A DNA stretch of 62,219 bases from Oxalobacteraceae sp. CFBP 13730 (lineage in GTDB: Bacteria > Pseudomonadota > Gammaproteobacteria > Burkholderiales > Burkholderiaceae_D), in assembly GCA_014841835.1 (NCBI GenBank), contig JACYUQ010000005.1:264155-326373 (forward strand). Reading direction: 5' to 3'. The first letter of the stretch is position 1; each line of letters opens with the position of its first letter. The notes under the pieces were generated by a model. The model ran no database searches, was not told the origin of the DNA, and saw only the letters and a program-made list of their open reading frames with translations. Below are positions 8,249 to 17,826 of the stretch, one piece after another. A program made the position numbers and the translations under genes.

Positions 8249-9112
8249 TCAATCGAGCAGGTGGATGCGCTCGCCCGTCATGCTGCGCTGGGCCGGCTGG
8301 CCGTACACGCGGATGCCGCCCGAGCCCGAGGTACGGGCAAACAGCGACTGTCTGACCGTGGCCCGGATGCTGCCGGCGCCACTCGCACCCAGGTCGGCAT
8401 CCTGCGTCGTCAGGCGCGCCAGATCGGCGTTGGCCGAGCCGCTCACGCGGGCGTTGAGCGAGCGCACCGCGCCGCTGGCCTCGAGCGAACTCGATCCACT
8501 GAGCTCCATGCGCGCGACCTCGCCGCTGACCGGTCCGACGCGCATCCGGCTCGATCCCGACAGCGTGACATCGATGCTGTTGCTGGTGAGCCGGGCCGCA
8601 TCCAGCAGACCGGAGCCGCTCGCCCGCGCATGCAGGTTGCCGGCGGTGCCCGCCAGCGTCACGCTGGCCGAACCACTCTTGCGCACGTCGAGCGGCGCGC
8701 CATTCAGGCCGCCCACATCGACGCGGGTCGCGCCCGATGCGCGTACCTCGGTCAGGCGCGGCGTCGTGTAGATGATGCGCAGCGGCGTCTTGCTGCGCAC
8801 GTTCTGCTCGGACCAGATGCGCAGCGTGTCGCCTTGGGTCTCGGTACGAATCAGCGGCAGCAGATTGCTGTCGGCTTCCACCACCAGCGACGCGACCGGC
8901 CCCACGCGCACATCGACCGGCAGCGCGCCGCTCACGTCCAGCGCCGGCAGCGCCGCGATGGCGCGGGCATCGCGCGCCGCGATACCGTTGCCTTCGGTCG
9001 TACCGGCGCTCCACGACGTATGAAAGCGCATGTCGCTGCCATCCTGCGGGGCGACGATGATAGCGCAGCCGGCAAGGGCAGCTAGAGCAGCAAGGGCGAT
9101 GAGGGTACGCAT
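8249..9112 (-). CDS. Lipoprotein with head GIN (DUF2807) adhesin-like domain
   Basis: 287 aa. The N-terminus is a lipoprotein signal (hydrophobic stretch then lipobox LAGC, Cys16). The body has the repeating SGS / ASGA / LSGSS pattern of the putative auto-transporter adhesin head GIN domain, a right-handed beta-solenoid whose turns carry G-S-x motifs. It is probably attached to the outer membrane or exposed in the periplasm. The function of this family is not established. It stands alone on the minus strand, with the permease promoter region (8109-8248) downstream. Confidence 0.8.
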   Translation of the reverse strand: MRTLIALAALAALAGCAIIVAPQDGSDMRFHTSWSAGTTEGNGIAARDARAIAALPALDVSGALPVDVRVGPVASLVVEADSNLLPLIRTETQGDTLRIWSEQNVRSKTPLRIIYTTPRLTEVRASGATRVDVGGLNGAPLDVRKSGSASVTLAGTAGNLHARASGSGLLDAARLTSNSIDVTLSGSSRMRVGPVSGEVARMELSGSSSLEASGAVRSLNARVSGSANADLARLTTQDADLGASGAGSIRATVRQSLFARTSGSGGIRVYGQPAQRSMTGERIHLLD

Positions 9113-9235
9113 GACATCCTGACAGGTTGTTGTTCGATTGATGGCACTCTACCAACCGCCCTGCCCCCTAACCTGCTGGATGCGACGAACTGCAAAAACG
9201 GCGCCGTGGACTGCACGCCCCCGGCGCGAACCGTG

Positions 9236-10348
9236 TCAGCCCTTGCCAGGCCGCGTGGTGTCGAACAGCGTCTTGAATTCGTGCGGCTGCGAGCGCCAGT
9301 ACTGCGGCGGCGCGCTCACCTGCGCCCCCAGTTCGGCCGCCGCGTGCCACGGCCAGCGTGGGTCGTACAGCATCGCGCGCGCCAGGGCGATGACGTCCGC
9401 CTGGCCCGCCTGCAAAATGGCTTCGGCGTGGCGCGCCTCGGTGATCAGGCCCACGCCGATCGTCGGCAGGCCCGTGTCCCGCTTGATCCGTTCGGCGAAG
9501 CCAATCTGGTAGCCCGGCTCCACCGGAATCTTCTGGGCGGTCGACACGCCGCCGCTGGACACGTGAATGAAGTCGCAGCCGATGCGCTCGAGTTCCTGCG
9601 CAAAGCGCACGCTCTGTTCGAGATCCCAGCCGCCATCGACCCAGTCGGTGGCCGAGATGCGCATCCCGAGCGTCATCGACGGCACAGCGGCGCGCACCGC
9701 CGCGAAGACTTCCAGCGGATAACGCATGCGGTTCTCTAGCGAGCCGCCGTATTCGTCGGTGCGGTGATTGGCCAGCGGCGAGAGGAACTGGTGCAGCAGG
9801 TAGCCGTGGGCGCCATGGAGCTCGATCGCATCGAAACCCAGTGCGTGCGCGCGGCGTGCAGCGGCAACGAAGCTGTCACGCACCCGCGTCAGGCCAGCAG
9901 CATCGAGCGCCAGTGGCGCGGCATCGCCCTCGGTATGCGGCACGGCGGACGGGCCTTCGGTCTGCCAGCCGTTGGCGGCGTCGGGTGATATCTGCGTGCC
10001 CCCTTCCCACGGCACGCTCGTCGATGCCTTGCGACCCGCATGGCTCAGCTGAATGCCAATCTTGATGGGCGCGTGACGACGCATCGCCGCCAGAATCGGC
10101 GCCAGCGCGTCTGCGTGCGCGTCGGACCACAGGCCCAGGTCACTCGGCGAGATGCGGCCTTCCGGCACGACGGCCGTGGCCTCTAACGTGATCAGCGCGG
10201 CGCCGGACAGCGCCAGGCTGCCCAGATGGATCATGTGCCAGTCGGTGGGCAGGCCATCGACAGCGGAATACTGGCACATCGGGGCGATGGTGATACGGTT
10301 GGACAGCTCGAGGGGGCCGAGCGAGTACGGCGAAAACAGCATGGTCAT
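9236..10348 (-). CDS. Old Yellow Enzyme family NADH:flavin oxidoreductase (YqjM-like)
   Basis: 370 aa FMN-dependent TIM barrel. The APMCQYSA motif gives C25 and Y27, the Cys/Tyr pair of the YqjM ('thermophilic-like') class; HGAHGYLLHQFLSP carries the substrate-binding His residues. Such enzymes reduce activated C=C bonds of enones, maleimides and similar electrophiles using NAD(P)H in the cytoplasm, often for detoxification. The ATG at 10348 has GGAG 5 nt upstream. The gene is monocistronic; a repeat cluster lies just upstream. Confidence 0.92.
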   Translation of the reverse strand: MTMLFSPYSLGPLELSNRITIAPMCQYSAVDGLPTDWHMIHLGSLALSGAALITLEATAVVPEGRISPSDLGLWSDAHADALAPILAAMRRHAPIKIGIQLSHAGRKASTSVPWEGGTQISPDAANGWQTEGPSAVPHTEGDAAPLALDAAGLTRVRDSFVAAARRAHALGFDAIELHGAHGYLLHQFLSPLANHRTDEYGGSLENRMRYPLEVFAAVRAAVPSMTLGMRISATDWVDGGWDLEQSVRFAQELERIGCDFIHVSSGGVSTAQKIPVEPGYQIGFAERIKRDTGLPTIGVGLITEARHAEAILQAGQADVIALARAMLYDPRWPWHAAAELGAQVSAPPQYWRSQPHEFKTLFDTTRPGKG

Positions 10349-10416
10349 GGTGGCTCCTGCATATCAAGAGCACCAGTCTAGCCCGACATGAAAATTCGTG
10401 TCGTCAACCAAAAAAA

Positions 10417-10446
10417 GCCGGGGTCAGGTCTGACATTCGGACACGA
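10417..10446 (+). repeat. 30-bp REP-like unit, forward copy
   Basis: GCCGGGGTCAGGTCTGACAT plus 10 more bases; its exact reverse complement occurs at 10532-10561, giving a perfect 30-bp inverted repeat. Confidence 0.8.
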
Positions 10447-10523
10447 TCTCGACAATCGCGTGTGGGAACCAGCTAGCACCGGGCCATGTTAATACTGGGC
10501 AAGACACTGTTGGAAGTGGCTAG

Positions 10524-10606
10524 GGCTGAGGTCGTGTCCGAATGTCAGACCTGACCCCGGCTGTAAGGCTGAGGCCGTGTCCGAATGTCAGACCTGACCC
10601 CGGCTG
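10524..10606 (-). repeat. Two tandem 43-bp REP-like units, reverse copies
   Basis: A 40-bp block beginning ggctgagg[t/c]cgtgtccgaa recurs at 10524-10563 and 10567-10606, a 43-bp period with one mismatch. Each contains the reverse complement of the 10417-10446 unit. A partial gaccccggct follows at 10610. Confidence 0.8.
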
Positions 10607-10644
10607 TGTGACCCCGGCTTTGTTATGGAAATACGTGTCGCCGA

Positions 10645-10672
10645 CCAAAAAAAAGCGGGCCGCAGCCCGCTT
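10645..10672 (-). terminator. Intrinsic terminator at the end of the ast operon
   Basis: Read on the minus strand, AAGCGGGC / GCCCGCTT pair around a 4-nt loop and are followed by T8. It lies a few bases after the astE stop codon. Confidence 0.9.
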
Positions 10673-10676
10673 GGTG

Positions 10677-11678
10677 TTACCCGATGCGCACCACCATGAT
10701 TCCGGCGCGCAGGCCTACCCGCACGTCCGGGTTCGGGAACACGACCAGTTCTTCGTCGTGCTGCACCGTGTAGGTCGTTGCACCATCCTGCGCGATGACG
10801 TCACCTTTTTGCATCGGCGTGAAGTTCCAGGTCTCGCGCCCCACCCGCATGGTAAATGCGTCGGACAGTTTGATGATCGACTGCGCCGTTGCGAACACGC
10901 GTGGTGACGACGTTGCTGGCTGGGCCGGCTGCCCGCGCAGCAGGCGGTCCAGCGCGCTTGATGCGGCGGCAAACTGCGACAGGTCATTCTGCCCCAGCGT
11001 GCCGACACGACCCAGTTCGACCGTGCTGCTGGCCGTGCCGAGATGCTCGGCCGTGAAGTAACTGTAGGTGCCGGCCGATTCGGGGTTCATGATGATCGCT
11101 TCGATTCCCGCCTCGCCCAGCCAGCCCATCAAGCCCTCGCGCGCCGCATCCGGAATCAGCTCCGGCACGATCGCGAACATCGGATAGTGCGACGGCCTGA
11201 TCGCCGTGTGCAGGTCGAGGTGCCAGCGCGCCGGGCCGCTGCCATCGAAAAACGCGCGGGTCGCCTCGATCAGGACGTCGGCGCGCCCGGCCTCGAACGT
11301 CCCGGCCAGCGAGCCGCGTTCGGCGCGGAACATCCGGTTCAGGTCCGCGTCGATGAAACGCTTGCCGGCGCGGATGGCGTCGATATGCCCGACACACAGC
11401 ATCAGGTCCACCGCCAGCGCGCTGGCAGAGCGCGACAGCGCATCGACCAGATACGCCACCATCTCGATCGGCCCCGTCTCGTCGCCATGCACGCCGACCG
11501 ACACCAGCACGCTGGGGCGATCGGCGTCCGGCGTTGCGGCACGCACCGTCAGGATGCCCGACGCCGGCAACGCGACGACAAAGCCGGCGTCACGAAAACG
11601 CTGCGCGACCGCGCCGAAGTCGGCTTCGGCCAGCGCGCGCACCGCTTCCGGCAACCCTGCTACGGATGCAGCACTCAT
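10677..11678 (-). CDS. astE: Succinylglutamate desuccinylase AstE
   Basis: 333 aa zinc hydrolase of the AstE/aspartoacylase branch of the M14 fold. VHGDETGP supplies two metal ligands (His, Glu), HLDLH the third, and DLNRMFRAE the Asn/Arg pair that binds the substrate carboxylate. It performs the last AST step, N-succinylglutamate to succinate plus glutamate. The ATG at 11678 lies one base after the stop of the glutamate dehydrogenase gene (TAAGATG), so translation is probably coupled. A longer in-frame reading to 11765 lies inside the upstream gene and is rejected. Confidence 0.93.
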   Translation of the reverse strand: MSAASVAGLPEAVRALAEADFGAVAQRFRDAGFVVALPASGILTVRAATPDADRPSVLVSVGVHGDETGPIEMVAYLVDALSRSASALAVDLMLCVGHIDAIRAGKRFIDADLNRMFRAERGSLAGTFEAGRADVLIEATRAFFDGSGPARWHLDLHTAIRPSHYPMFAIVPELIPDAAREGLMGWLGEAGIEAIIMNPESAGTYSYFTAEHLGTASSTVELGRVGTLGQNDLSQFAAASSALDRLLRGQPAQPATSSPRVFATAQSIIKLSDAFTMRVGRETWNFTPMQKGDVIAQDGATTYTVQHDEELVVFPNPDVRVGLRAGIMVVRIG

Positions 11679-11679
11679 C

Positions 11680-14600
11680 TTATGCAGCCAGACGCTCTGG
11701 CGAGAGGCCTTCCGACAGCGCCCACACGTCCAGCATCGCCTGCTCCAGCTCTGTCGGCGGGGCAAAGCCCGTCAAGCCGCGCGCGGCGGTCACTTCGTCC
11801 ACCGCTGCCTGCATGTCGTTGCCGTTGTGGCCCGCATGCTCGATCACCTGCAGCAGCAGGCGCTGTTGCGCGCGGCGCAGCGATTGCAGCGCGTAGTTGC
11901 GCAGCTGTTCCTGCGACTTGCTCTGCGCCGGCAGCTTCAGGCCCAGTTCCAGCGTGTCGATGCCGACCTGCTGGCGCAGCAGCGTGCCCACCTGCAGGAA
12001 CTGCAGCAGCGACATGCCCTCTGGCCGTGGCACCGACACCGCAGCGAACAGGAACGAAGCTTGCGACTCGATGATCTCGACGGCCTTCCAGGCAGCTGCG
12101 AACTGCGGCGGCAGGCCCGTATGGCCATCGGCCTCGGAGCGGAACTTGGCGGCGGCGCTTTCGTCGGCTTCGGCGAACAGCGTCGAGAGCTCGTCCAGGC
12201 CTTGCGAGCCTGGCGGCAGCGACAGCACGCCTTCGATCGTGGCGCGTTGCAGCGCGCGGGTACGGCTGTCGACCGAGACCGACACGTCGCGCGGTACCAC
12301 CAGAGCGTCGGCGTCGAGCGCATCGAACACCGGCGCCAGGTGCAGCGCAGCCCAGGCCTTGGCCCACGCCTTGACGACTTCGGTGTCGTCGATGCGGTGT
12401 TCCAGCGCCAGGTCGCGCAGCATCAGAGGACCGCAGCGGTTGACGGCTTCGTTGGCCAGCACGGTGGCCAGGATGGCGTTGGCCAGCGGATGGTCGAGCG
12501 GATCGCGGGTGGCGACCAGCTGCGCCGGGAAGTAAGGCCGCAGCAGTGCGTCGGCCCAGACTTCGTCGGTCAGCGGCAGCGCAGCCAGCGTGCGCTTGAA
12601 GCGGTTCTTGACGTTGGCAATCACCACTGCCAGTTCCGGCGCCGTCAGGCCCAGGCCCAGCGCCTTGCGGCGCAGCAGTTCGACATCGCTCGGGAGCTGT
12701 TCGAGCTCGCGCGACACGGCGCCTTCGGCTTCCAGGTTGGCGATCAGGGCGATGTAGCCATCGACCACCGCTCCCGTGGCTTGCGCCTGCACTTCGCGCG
12801 TCAGCAAATGCGTCTGCAGCGTGTTGTCGCGCAGGACCAGGCGCTCGATTTCGCCCGTCATTTCGTTCAGCGTGCGATTGCGGTCGGTTTCCGACAACTG
12901 GCCGGCATTGACTTCGGTGTCGAGCCAGATCTTGACGTTGACTTCATGGTCCGAGCAATCCACACCGGCCGAGTTGTCGATCGCATCGGTGAAGATGCGG
13001 CCACCGGCCAGCGCGAATTCGATGCGGCCGGCCTGGGTCGCGCCCAGGTTGCCGCCTTCGCTCACCACCTTGCAGCGCAGCTCATTGCCGTTGACGCGGA
13101 TCTGGTCGTTGGCGCGGTCCTTCACTTGTGCATGCGTCTCGGTCGAGGCCTTGATATAGGTGCCGATGCCGCCGTTGTAGAACAGGTCGACCGGCGCCTT
13201 GACGATGCGGTGCATCAGTTCCTGTGGCGGCAGCGACGTCTCTTCGATCTGCAGCGCTTCGCGAATCTGCGGCGAAAGCTCGATCGAGCGGGCATTGCGC
13301 GGGTACACGCCGCCGCCGGCCGAGATCAGGCTCTTGTCATAGTCTTCCCACGACGAGCGTGGCAGCGCGAACATGCGCTCGCGTTCCTTGAACGAGACTT
13401 CGACGTCCGGGGTCGGGTCCAGGAAGATGTGGCGGTGGTCGAACGCCGCCACCAGTTTCAGCTGGCGCGACAGCAGCACGCCATTGCCGAACACGTCGCC
13501 CGACATGTCGCCCACGCCGGTCATCGTGATCGGGTTGTTGGCCAGGTCGTGGCCCAGTTCATAGAAGTGGCGCTTGACTGCTTCGAACGCGCCCTTGGCG
13601 GTGATGCCCATCTTCTTGTGGTCGTAGCCGTTCGAGCCGCCCGACGCAAACGCGTCACCCAGCCAGAAGCCTCGCTGCACGGCGATGCTGTTGGCGATGT
13701 CCGAGAACGTCGCGGTGCCCTTGTCGGCTGCCACCACCAGGTACGGATCGTCCTGGTCGTGACGCACGGTCGCCTCTGGTGGCACAATCTCGCCGCGCAC
13801 GCGGTTGTCGGTCACTTCCAGCAGGCTGGCAATGAACAGGCGGTAGACGGCTTCGCCCTCGGCGGCGACCACGTCGCGCGCTGCATCTTTCGGCATCTGC
13901 TTGCAGACAAAGCCGCCTTTCGAGCCGGCCGGCACGATGACGGCGTTCTTGACCATCTGCGCCTTCACCAGGCCCAGCACCTCGGTGCGGTAGTCTTCCA
14001 TGCGGTCCGACCAGCGCAGGCCGCCGCGGGCGACCGGGCCGCCGCGCAGGTGCACGCCTTCGAAGCGGCGCGAGAACACATAGATTTCGCGGAATGGCCG
14101 CGGCTCCGGCGCCAGCGCCAGGTCGCTCGTGTCGACCTTGAAGATGATTTTTTCGCCGCTGTTCTGGAAGTAGTTGGTACGCACGGTGGCCAGCGCCAAA
14201 TCGATCAGCGCCGCCATGATTTCTTCGGTGTCGGCGTGGTTCACGCCCGGCAGGCTGGTTTTCAGCAGGTACAGCGCGCTGCTGCCTTCATTGCGTTGTT
14301 CGTCGGTCAGGGCCGGATCGAAGCGCTGCATGAAGCCGTTGACGAATTCCTTGACCAGGCCAGGCTGGGCGCGCAGCGTTTCGGCCATGTAGCGCACCGA
14401 GAACTTCGAGCCGAGCTGGCGCCAGTAGCTGATGTACGCGCGCACCAGCTGCACTTCGCGCAGCGACAGGCCGCCTTCGATGGTCAGACCGTTCATGCGG
14501 CCATCTTCGGCTTCGTCGTTGAACAGGGCAGAGAACAGTTCTTCGGCCACTTTGCCGATGCCCGGCTTGGTCAGTTTGGCGGCGCTTTCGGCGTCGACCG

Positions 14601-16386
14601 ACAGCGCGGTCACGTAGCGGCGCACGCCATCCAGGCCCGTGTGGCGGAAGGTCTGCTCGCGGTCGACCGCGATGCCGGCGTTCTGCAGCGCCGGCAGGAT
14701 GCGCGACAGCGACGGCACGGTCTCGCTCGAGTACAGGCGGATCGAGGTGCCGGCAGCATCATCCTGCTCGATGCGCGCAGTCACGCGGTCCGGACGGCAG
14801 CGCGTCAACAGTGCGTGCACGTCGCGGAACGCCGTTTCGGGCGCCGTGGCGGAGACAAAACTCACCGGCAGCGTCGGCACCACCTTGCGCATCAGGCTGC
14901 GCAGGCGGCTTTCATCGACGCTGTTGGTCAGCTGGGCAAAGCGGTCATGCCAGCCATCGAGCACGCCCAGCAGCGGCGCCTGCAGATCGGTTTCCAGGTC
15001 GAGCGGATAGCGGGCCGCATGCGCGATCAGGTACACGCGTGCCAGCGGGCCATCGGCCACCAGGGTCTGGACGTCGACGTCGCGCGCGCCCGAGCTTTCC
15101 TTCAGAGCGGCTGCCAGGCTCGCGGCCACGGCAGCGCTGAAGCGCTCGCGCGGCAGGTACACCAGCACGTTCAGGTGACGGCGATACACGTCGCGGCGTG
15201 CAAACACCTTGGCGCGCGGCTGCTTGTACAGCGACACCACGGCGCTGCAGACTTCGGCCAGCCATTCCGGCTCGGCTTCCAGCGCTTCGTTGCGCGGCAG
15301 CGATTCGAGGATCTCGATGAATTTCTCGGCGCGGAAACCTTCCTGGCGCACGCCGGCGATGCCGAGCACCTTGGCCACGCGGCCACGGGCGAACGGCAGG
15401 CGCGCCAGCGGGGTCGAGGTGGCGGCGCGGGTGAACAGGCCGATGAAGCAATGCTCGCCCAGGATGCGGCCCTGCGCGTCGGTGTCGCGCACGCCGATGA
15501 AGTCCAGCGGCTGGTCGCGGTGCAGCGTGCCGCCCACGTCGGCCTTGACGATCGACAGCGTGTCAGCGCGGCGCGACAGCGTATCGAGGTCGCCCGGGAT
15601 GCTGGCCAGGCAATCGCCATACACCGGATGCGCGGTGTCTTTCAGCACGCCGATGCGGCTGCCCAGATCGCGTTCGAGTTCGCGCTCGCCCGCCTTGACG
15701 ACATAGTAGGCGTAGCCAAACGGCTCGAAGCCTTCGTTCTTGGCCCATTCGAGGAAGGCAGCAGCCTCCTGGCCGTCCGGCGTGCCGGCGGCGGCAGCGG
15801 CTGCGGCCACGGCGGTCATGCGGTCGCCCATGGCGACGGCGTCGCGCTGCACGGTGGCGGCGTCGTTGGCGACCATGCGGATGCGCGCGGTCAGCTTGTC
15901 GAGTTCTTCGTATTGCAGTTCGTCGTTCAGCAGGCACAGGACGATGGATTCGAGCGGGCTGCCCGCTTCGCCGATGGCGGCCAGCGCGCCCGTGGCGTCG
16001 CGGCGTACCGGCAGCACGGCGTTCATGACGCCGGCGGCGACGATGCGCTCGCGGCGCAGTGCCATGACGAACGAGTCGACCAGGTACGGGCGGTCATCGT
16101 TGAGAATCAAGAGTGCGGTGGCCTTGCCACCGCGGCCGTCCGAGTAACCCATTGTGGCGATCTGCGCGCCAGGGCCGGTGCGCTGGGCCAGTTGCGAGAA
16201 ACCGTCGACCAGCACGGGCGCCAGGCTGTGCGGCGCGGTGCCGGCCAGGTCTTCGTCATCGAGCGACTCGAGCCAGGCGGCGATCAAGGCATTGACCTGC
16301 GCGCTGCCGGCCGATTGATTGGCCGAACTGTTCTCGTTGATCAGCGCCAGCGTCTGGCCGCGCAAATCGTTGGGCATATCTTTCAT
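11680..16386 (-). CDS. gdhB: Large NAD-specific glutamate dehydrogenase (GdhB/L_180 type)
   Basis: 1568 aa, matching the 180-kDa class of NAD-dependent glutamate dehydrogenases (P. aeruginosa GdhB is about 1620). The catalytic core carries RGGLRWSDR and, around residue 820, PAGSKGGF with the conserved Lys region; long regulatory N- and C-terminal regions flank it. It oxidatively deaminates glutamate to 2-oxoglutarate and ammonia. It sits between astB and astE, so the pathway product glutamate can be passed directly to the TCA cycle. GGAGA lies 7 nt before the ATG. A second ATG three codons in is possible. In P. aeruginosa gdhB is a separate ArgR-controlled locus; here it is inside the operon. 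Confidence 0.94.
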   Translation of the reverse strand: MKDMPNDLRGQTLALINENSSANQSAGSAQVNALIAAWLESLDDEDLAGTAPHSLAPVLVDGFSQLAQRTGPGAQIATMGYSDGRGGKATALLILNDDRPYLVDSFVMALRRERIVAAGVMNAVLPVRRDATGALAAIGEAGSPLESIVLCLLNDELQYEELDKLTARIRMVANDAATVQRDAVAMGDRMTAVAAAAAAAGTPDGQEAAAFLEWAKNEGFEPFGYAYYVVKAGERELERDLGSRIGVLKDTAHPVYGDCLASIPGDLDTLSRRADTLSIVKADVGGTLHRDQPLDFIGVRDTDAQGRILGEHCFIGLFTRAATSTPLARLPFARGRVAKVLGIAGVRQEGFRAEKFIEILESLPRNEALEAEPEWLAEVCSAVVSLYKQPRAKVFARRDVYRRHLNVLVYLPRERFSAAVAASLAAALKESSGARDVDVQTLVADGPLARVYLIAHAARYPLDLETDLQAPLLGVLDGWHDRFAQLTNSVDESRLRSLMRKVVPTLPVSFVSATAPETAFRDVHALLTRCRPDRVTARIEQDDAAGTSIRLYSSETVPSLSRILPALQNAGIAVDREQTFRHTGLDGVRRYVTALSVDAESAAKLTKPGIGKVAEELFSALFNDEAEDGRMNGLTIEGGLSLREVQLVRAYISYWRQLGSKFSVRYMAETLRAQPGLVKEFVNGFMQRFDPALTDEQRNEGSSALYLLKTSLPGVNHADTEEIMAALIDLALATVRTNYFQNSGEKIIFKVDTSDLALAPEPRPFREIYVFSRRFEGVHLRGGPVARGGLRWSDRMEDYRTEVLGLVKAQMVKNAVIVPAGSKGGFVCKQMPKDAARDVVAAEGEAVYRLFIASLLEVTDNRVRGEIVPPEATVRHDQDDPYLVVAADKGTATFSDIANSIAVQRGFWLGDAFASGGSNGYDHKKMGITAKGAFEAVKRHFYELGHDLANNPITMTGVGDMSGDVFGNGVLLSRQLKLVAAFDHRHIFLDPTPDVEVSFKERERMFALPRSSWEDYDKSLISAGGGVYPRNARSIELSPQIREALQIEETSLPPQELMHRIVKAPVDLFYNGGIGTYIKASTETHAQVKDRANDQIRVNGNELRCKVVSEGGNLGATQAGRIEFALAGGRIFTDAIDNSAGVDCSDHEVNVKIWLDTEVNAGQLSETDRNRTLNEMTGEIERLVLRDNTLQTHLLTREVQAQATGAVVDGYIALIANLEAEGAVSRELEQLPSDVELLRRKALGLGLTAPELAVVIANVKNRFKRTLAALPLTDEVWADALLRPYFPAQLVATRDPLDHPLANAILATVLANEAVNRCGPLMLRDLALEHRIDDTEVVKAWAKAWAALHLAPVFDALDADALVVPRDVSVSVDSRTRALQRATIEGVLSLPPGSQGLDELSTLFAEADESAAAKFRSEADGHTGLPPQFAAAWKAVEIIESQASFLFAAVSVPRPEGMSLLQFLQVGTLLRQQVGIDTLELGLKLPAQSKSQEQLRNYALQSLRRAQQRLLLQVIEHAGHNGNDMQAAVDEVTAARGLTGFAPPTELEQAMLDVWALSEGLSPERLAA

Positions 16387-16483
16387 CTTGCTTCTCCAAA
16401 GTTGTGTGCCTGGCGCGCCGCAGCTCGTGGCATGGCGCTGCCTTGCTTTATATGGACAGGGATTACCCGCCCGAATCCTGCTG

Positions 16484-17824
16484 TTACAAGTCGTACAGCC
16501 CCGGCAAGCCGAGGATGCGTGTGAGTTCTTCCAGCGCGGCGGCGCATTCCAGCGCCAGCTGCGGGTCCATCAGATCCTGCGTTTCGATGCGGTCGCGATA
16601 GTGGCGTTCGACCCACGCGACCAGTTGCGCATACAGGGTCTCGGTCATGATCACGCCCTGGTGCATCGCGGCCGCCTCGGCATCGGTCAGCGCCACGCGC
16701 AGGCGCAGGCACGCCGGCCCGCCGCCATTGCGCATGCTCTGGCGCAGATCGAATTCGATCAATTCATCGATCGGCCCACGGCCCGCCAGCAAGCCTGCCA
16801 GATAATCGGCAACTGCGGCGTTCTCGCGGCATTCGTGTGGCACCACCAGCGCCATGCGGCCATCGGCCTTGGACAGCAACTGGCTGTTGAACAGGTAGCT
16901 GGCGACGGCGTCGCCGACCGCCACCTGGCTCGTCGCCACGCGCACCGGATGCAGCTCGGTGCCGGCAACGGCCAGCGCGCGCCGCAGCGCGTCGAGCGTG
17001 CCCCCTTCATCGGCAAACGCCTGCTCGTGATAGAACAGCACATTGCCATTGCCGACCGCGATGACGTCGTTATGGAACACGCCCTGGTCGATCACGTCCG
17101 GGTTCTGCGACGCGAACACGGTACGCGCCGGATCCAGGCCGTGCAGGCGCGCGATGGCTTGCGACGCTTCGAGCGTCTGGCGCGCCGGGTATTTTTTAGG
17201 CGCCGGGGCCGACGGGTCGAACTCGACGCGGCCATACACGAAGAACTCGACGCCGGCGGCGCCGTGGCTCGCGGCAAAGCGCGTGTGGTTGGCCGCGCCT
17301 TCGTCGGCAAAGGCCGGCACCGATGGCAGCGGGTCGTGCACCATGAAATGGTCGCTGTTGCCGAAGATCGCGCGCAGCGTGCGCGTGGCCTGCACGTGTT
17401 CTTCGGCGCGGTGCAGCTTGTTGTTCAGGTTCGCGGCCGTGAAGTGCACGCGGCCATCGAGCGAATCGGCCGACGGGCTGACGGTGGCCGCGTTGGCGGT
17501 CCACATCGGCGCCGCCGACCAGGCGCAGGCCAGGATTACCGGGGCTTCACGATAAGCGCGGGCCAGCACGTCGGCGTCGGTGCCCGAAAAACCCAGGCTG
17601 CGCAGCAACCTGAAATTCGGCCGGCCCTGCGGCGGCATCACCGCCTGCGCAAAGCCGCGCGCGGCCAGCTCACGCATCTTGGCCAGGCCTTGCAACGCAG
17701 CCTGGCGCGGATTGGAGCTGCTGCGCACATTGCTGAACGAGGCCACGTTACCGAACGACAGACCAGCGTAGTTGTGCGACGGGCCAACCAGCCCGTCGAA
17801 ATTGAATTCGCGTGCGTCGCGCAT
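16484..17824 (-). CDS. astB: N-succinylarginine dihydrolase AstB
   Basis: 446 aa, against 447 in E. coli. It has the amidinotransferase-fold start (EFNFDGLVGPSHNYAG) and the C-terminal NGGGPACLRLRV motif that carries the nucleophilic Cys. It hydrolyses N-succinylarginine to N-succinylornithine, two ammonia and CO2 in the cytoplasm. AAGGAGC lies 7 nt before the ATG; the stop of astD is 2 bp upstream of that ATG, so the two are tightly coupled. A 97-bp gap, the longest between the last five genes of the run, separates it from the glutamate dehydrogenase gene. Confidence 0.95.
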   Translation of the reverse strand: MRDAREFNFDGLVGPSHNYAGLSFGNVASFSNVRSSSNPRQAALQGLAKMRELAARGFAQAVMPPQGRPNFRLLRSLGFSGTDADVLARAYREAPVILACAWSAAPMWTANAATVSPSADSLDGRVHFTAANLNNKLHRAEEHVQATRTLRAIFGNSDHFMVHDPLPSVPAFADEGAANHTRFAASHGAAGVEFFVYGRVEFDPSAPAPKKYPARQTLEASQAIARLHGLDPARTVFASQNPDVIDQGVFHNDVIAVGNGNVLFYHEQAFADEGGTLDALRRALAVAGTELHPVRVATSQVAVGDAVASYLFNSQLLSKADGRMALVVPHECRENAAVADYLAGLLAGRGPIDELIEFDLRQSMRNGGGPACLRLRVALTDAEAAAMHQGVIMTETLYAQLVAWVERHYRDRIETQDLMDPQLALECAAALEELTRILGLPGLYDL

Positions 17825-17826
17825 GG

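Larger units (their letters stand above)
10388..10655. repeat. Repeat-rich intergenic cluster with duplicated flanks
   Basis: The 328-bp gap between the OYE gene and astE has no gene. A segment of about 31 bp (atgaaaattcgtgtcgtcaa then ccaaaaaaa) at 10388-10418 recurs, diverged, at 10625-10655 in the same orientation. It frames the palindromic repeats at 10417-10446 and 10524-10606. The middle part (10447-10523) holds nothing recognised. Confidence 0.65.

Noticed and set aside
11206..16524. Very long open frame on the plus strand opposite the glutamate dehydrogenase gene
   Set aside because: High-GC codon bias opens antisense frames. The translation is rich in Arg, Gln, His and Ala with no family motif, while the minus strand encodes a full, recognisable enzyme.
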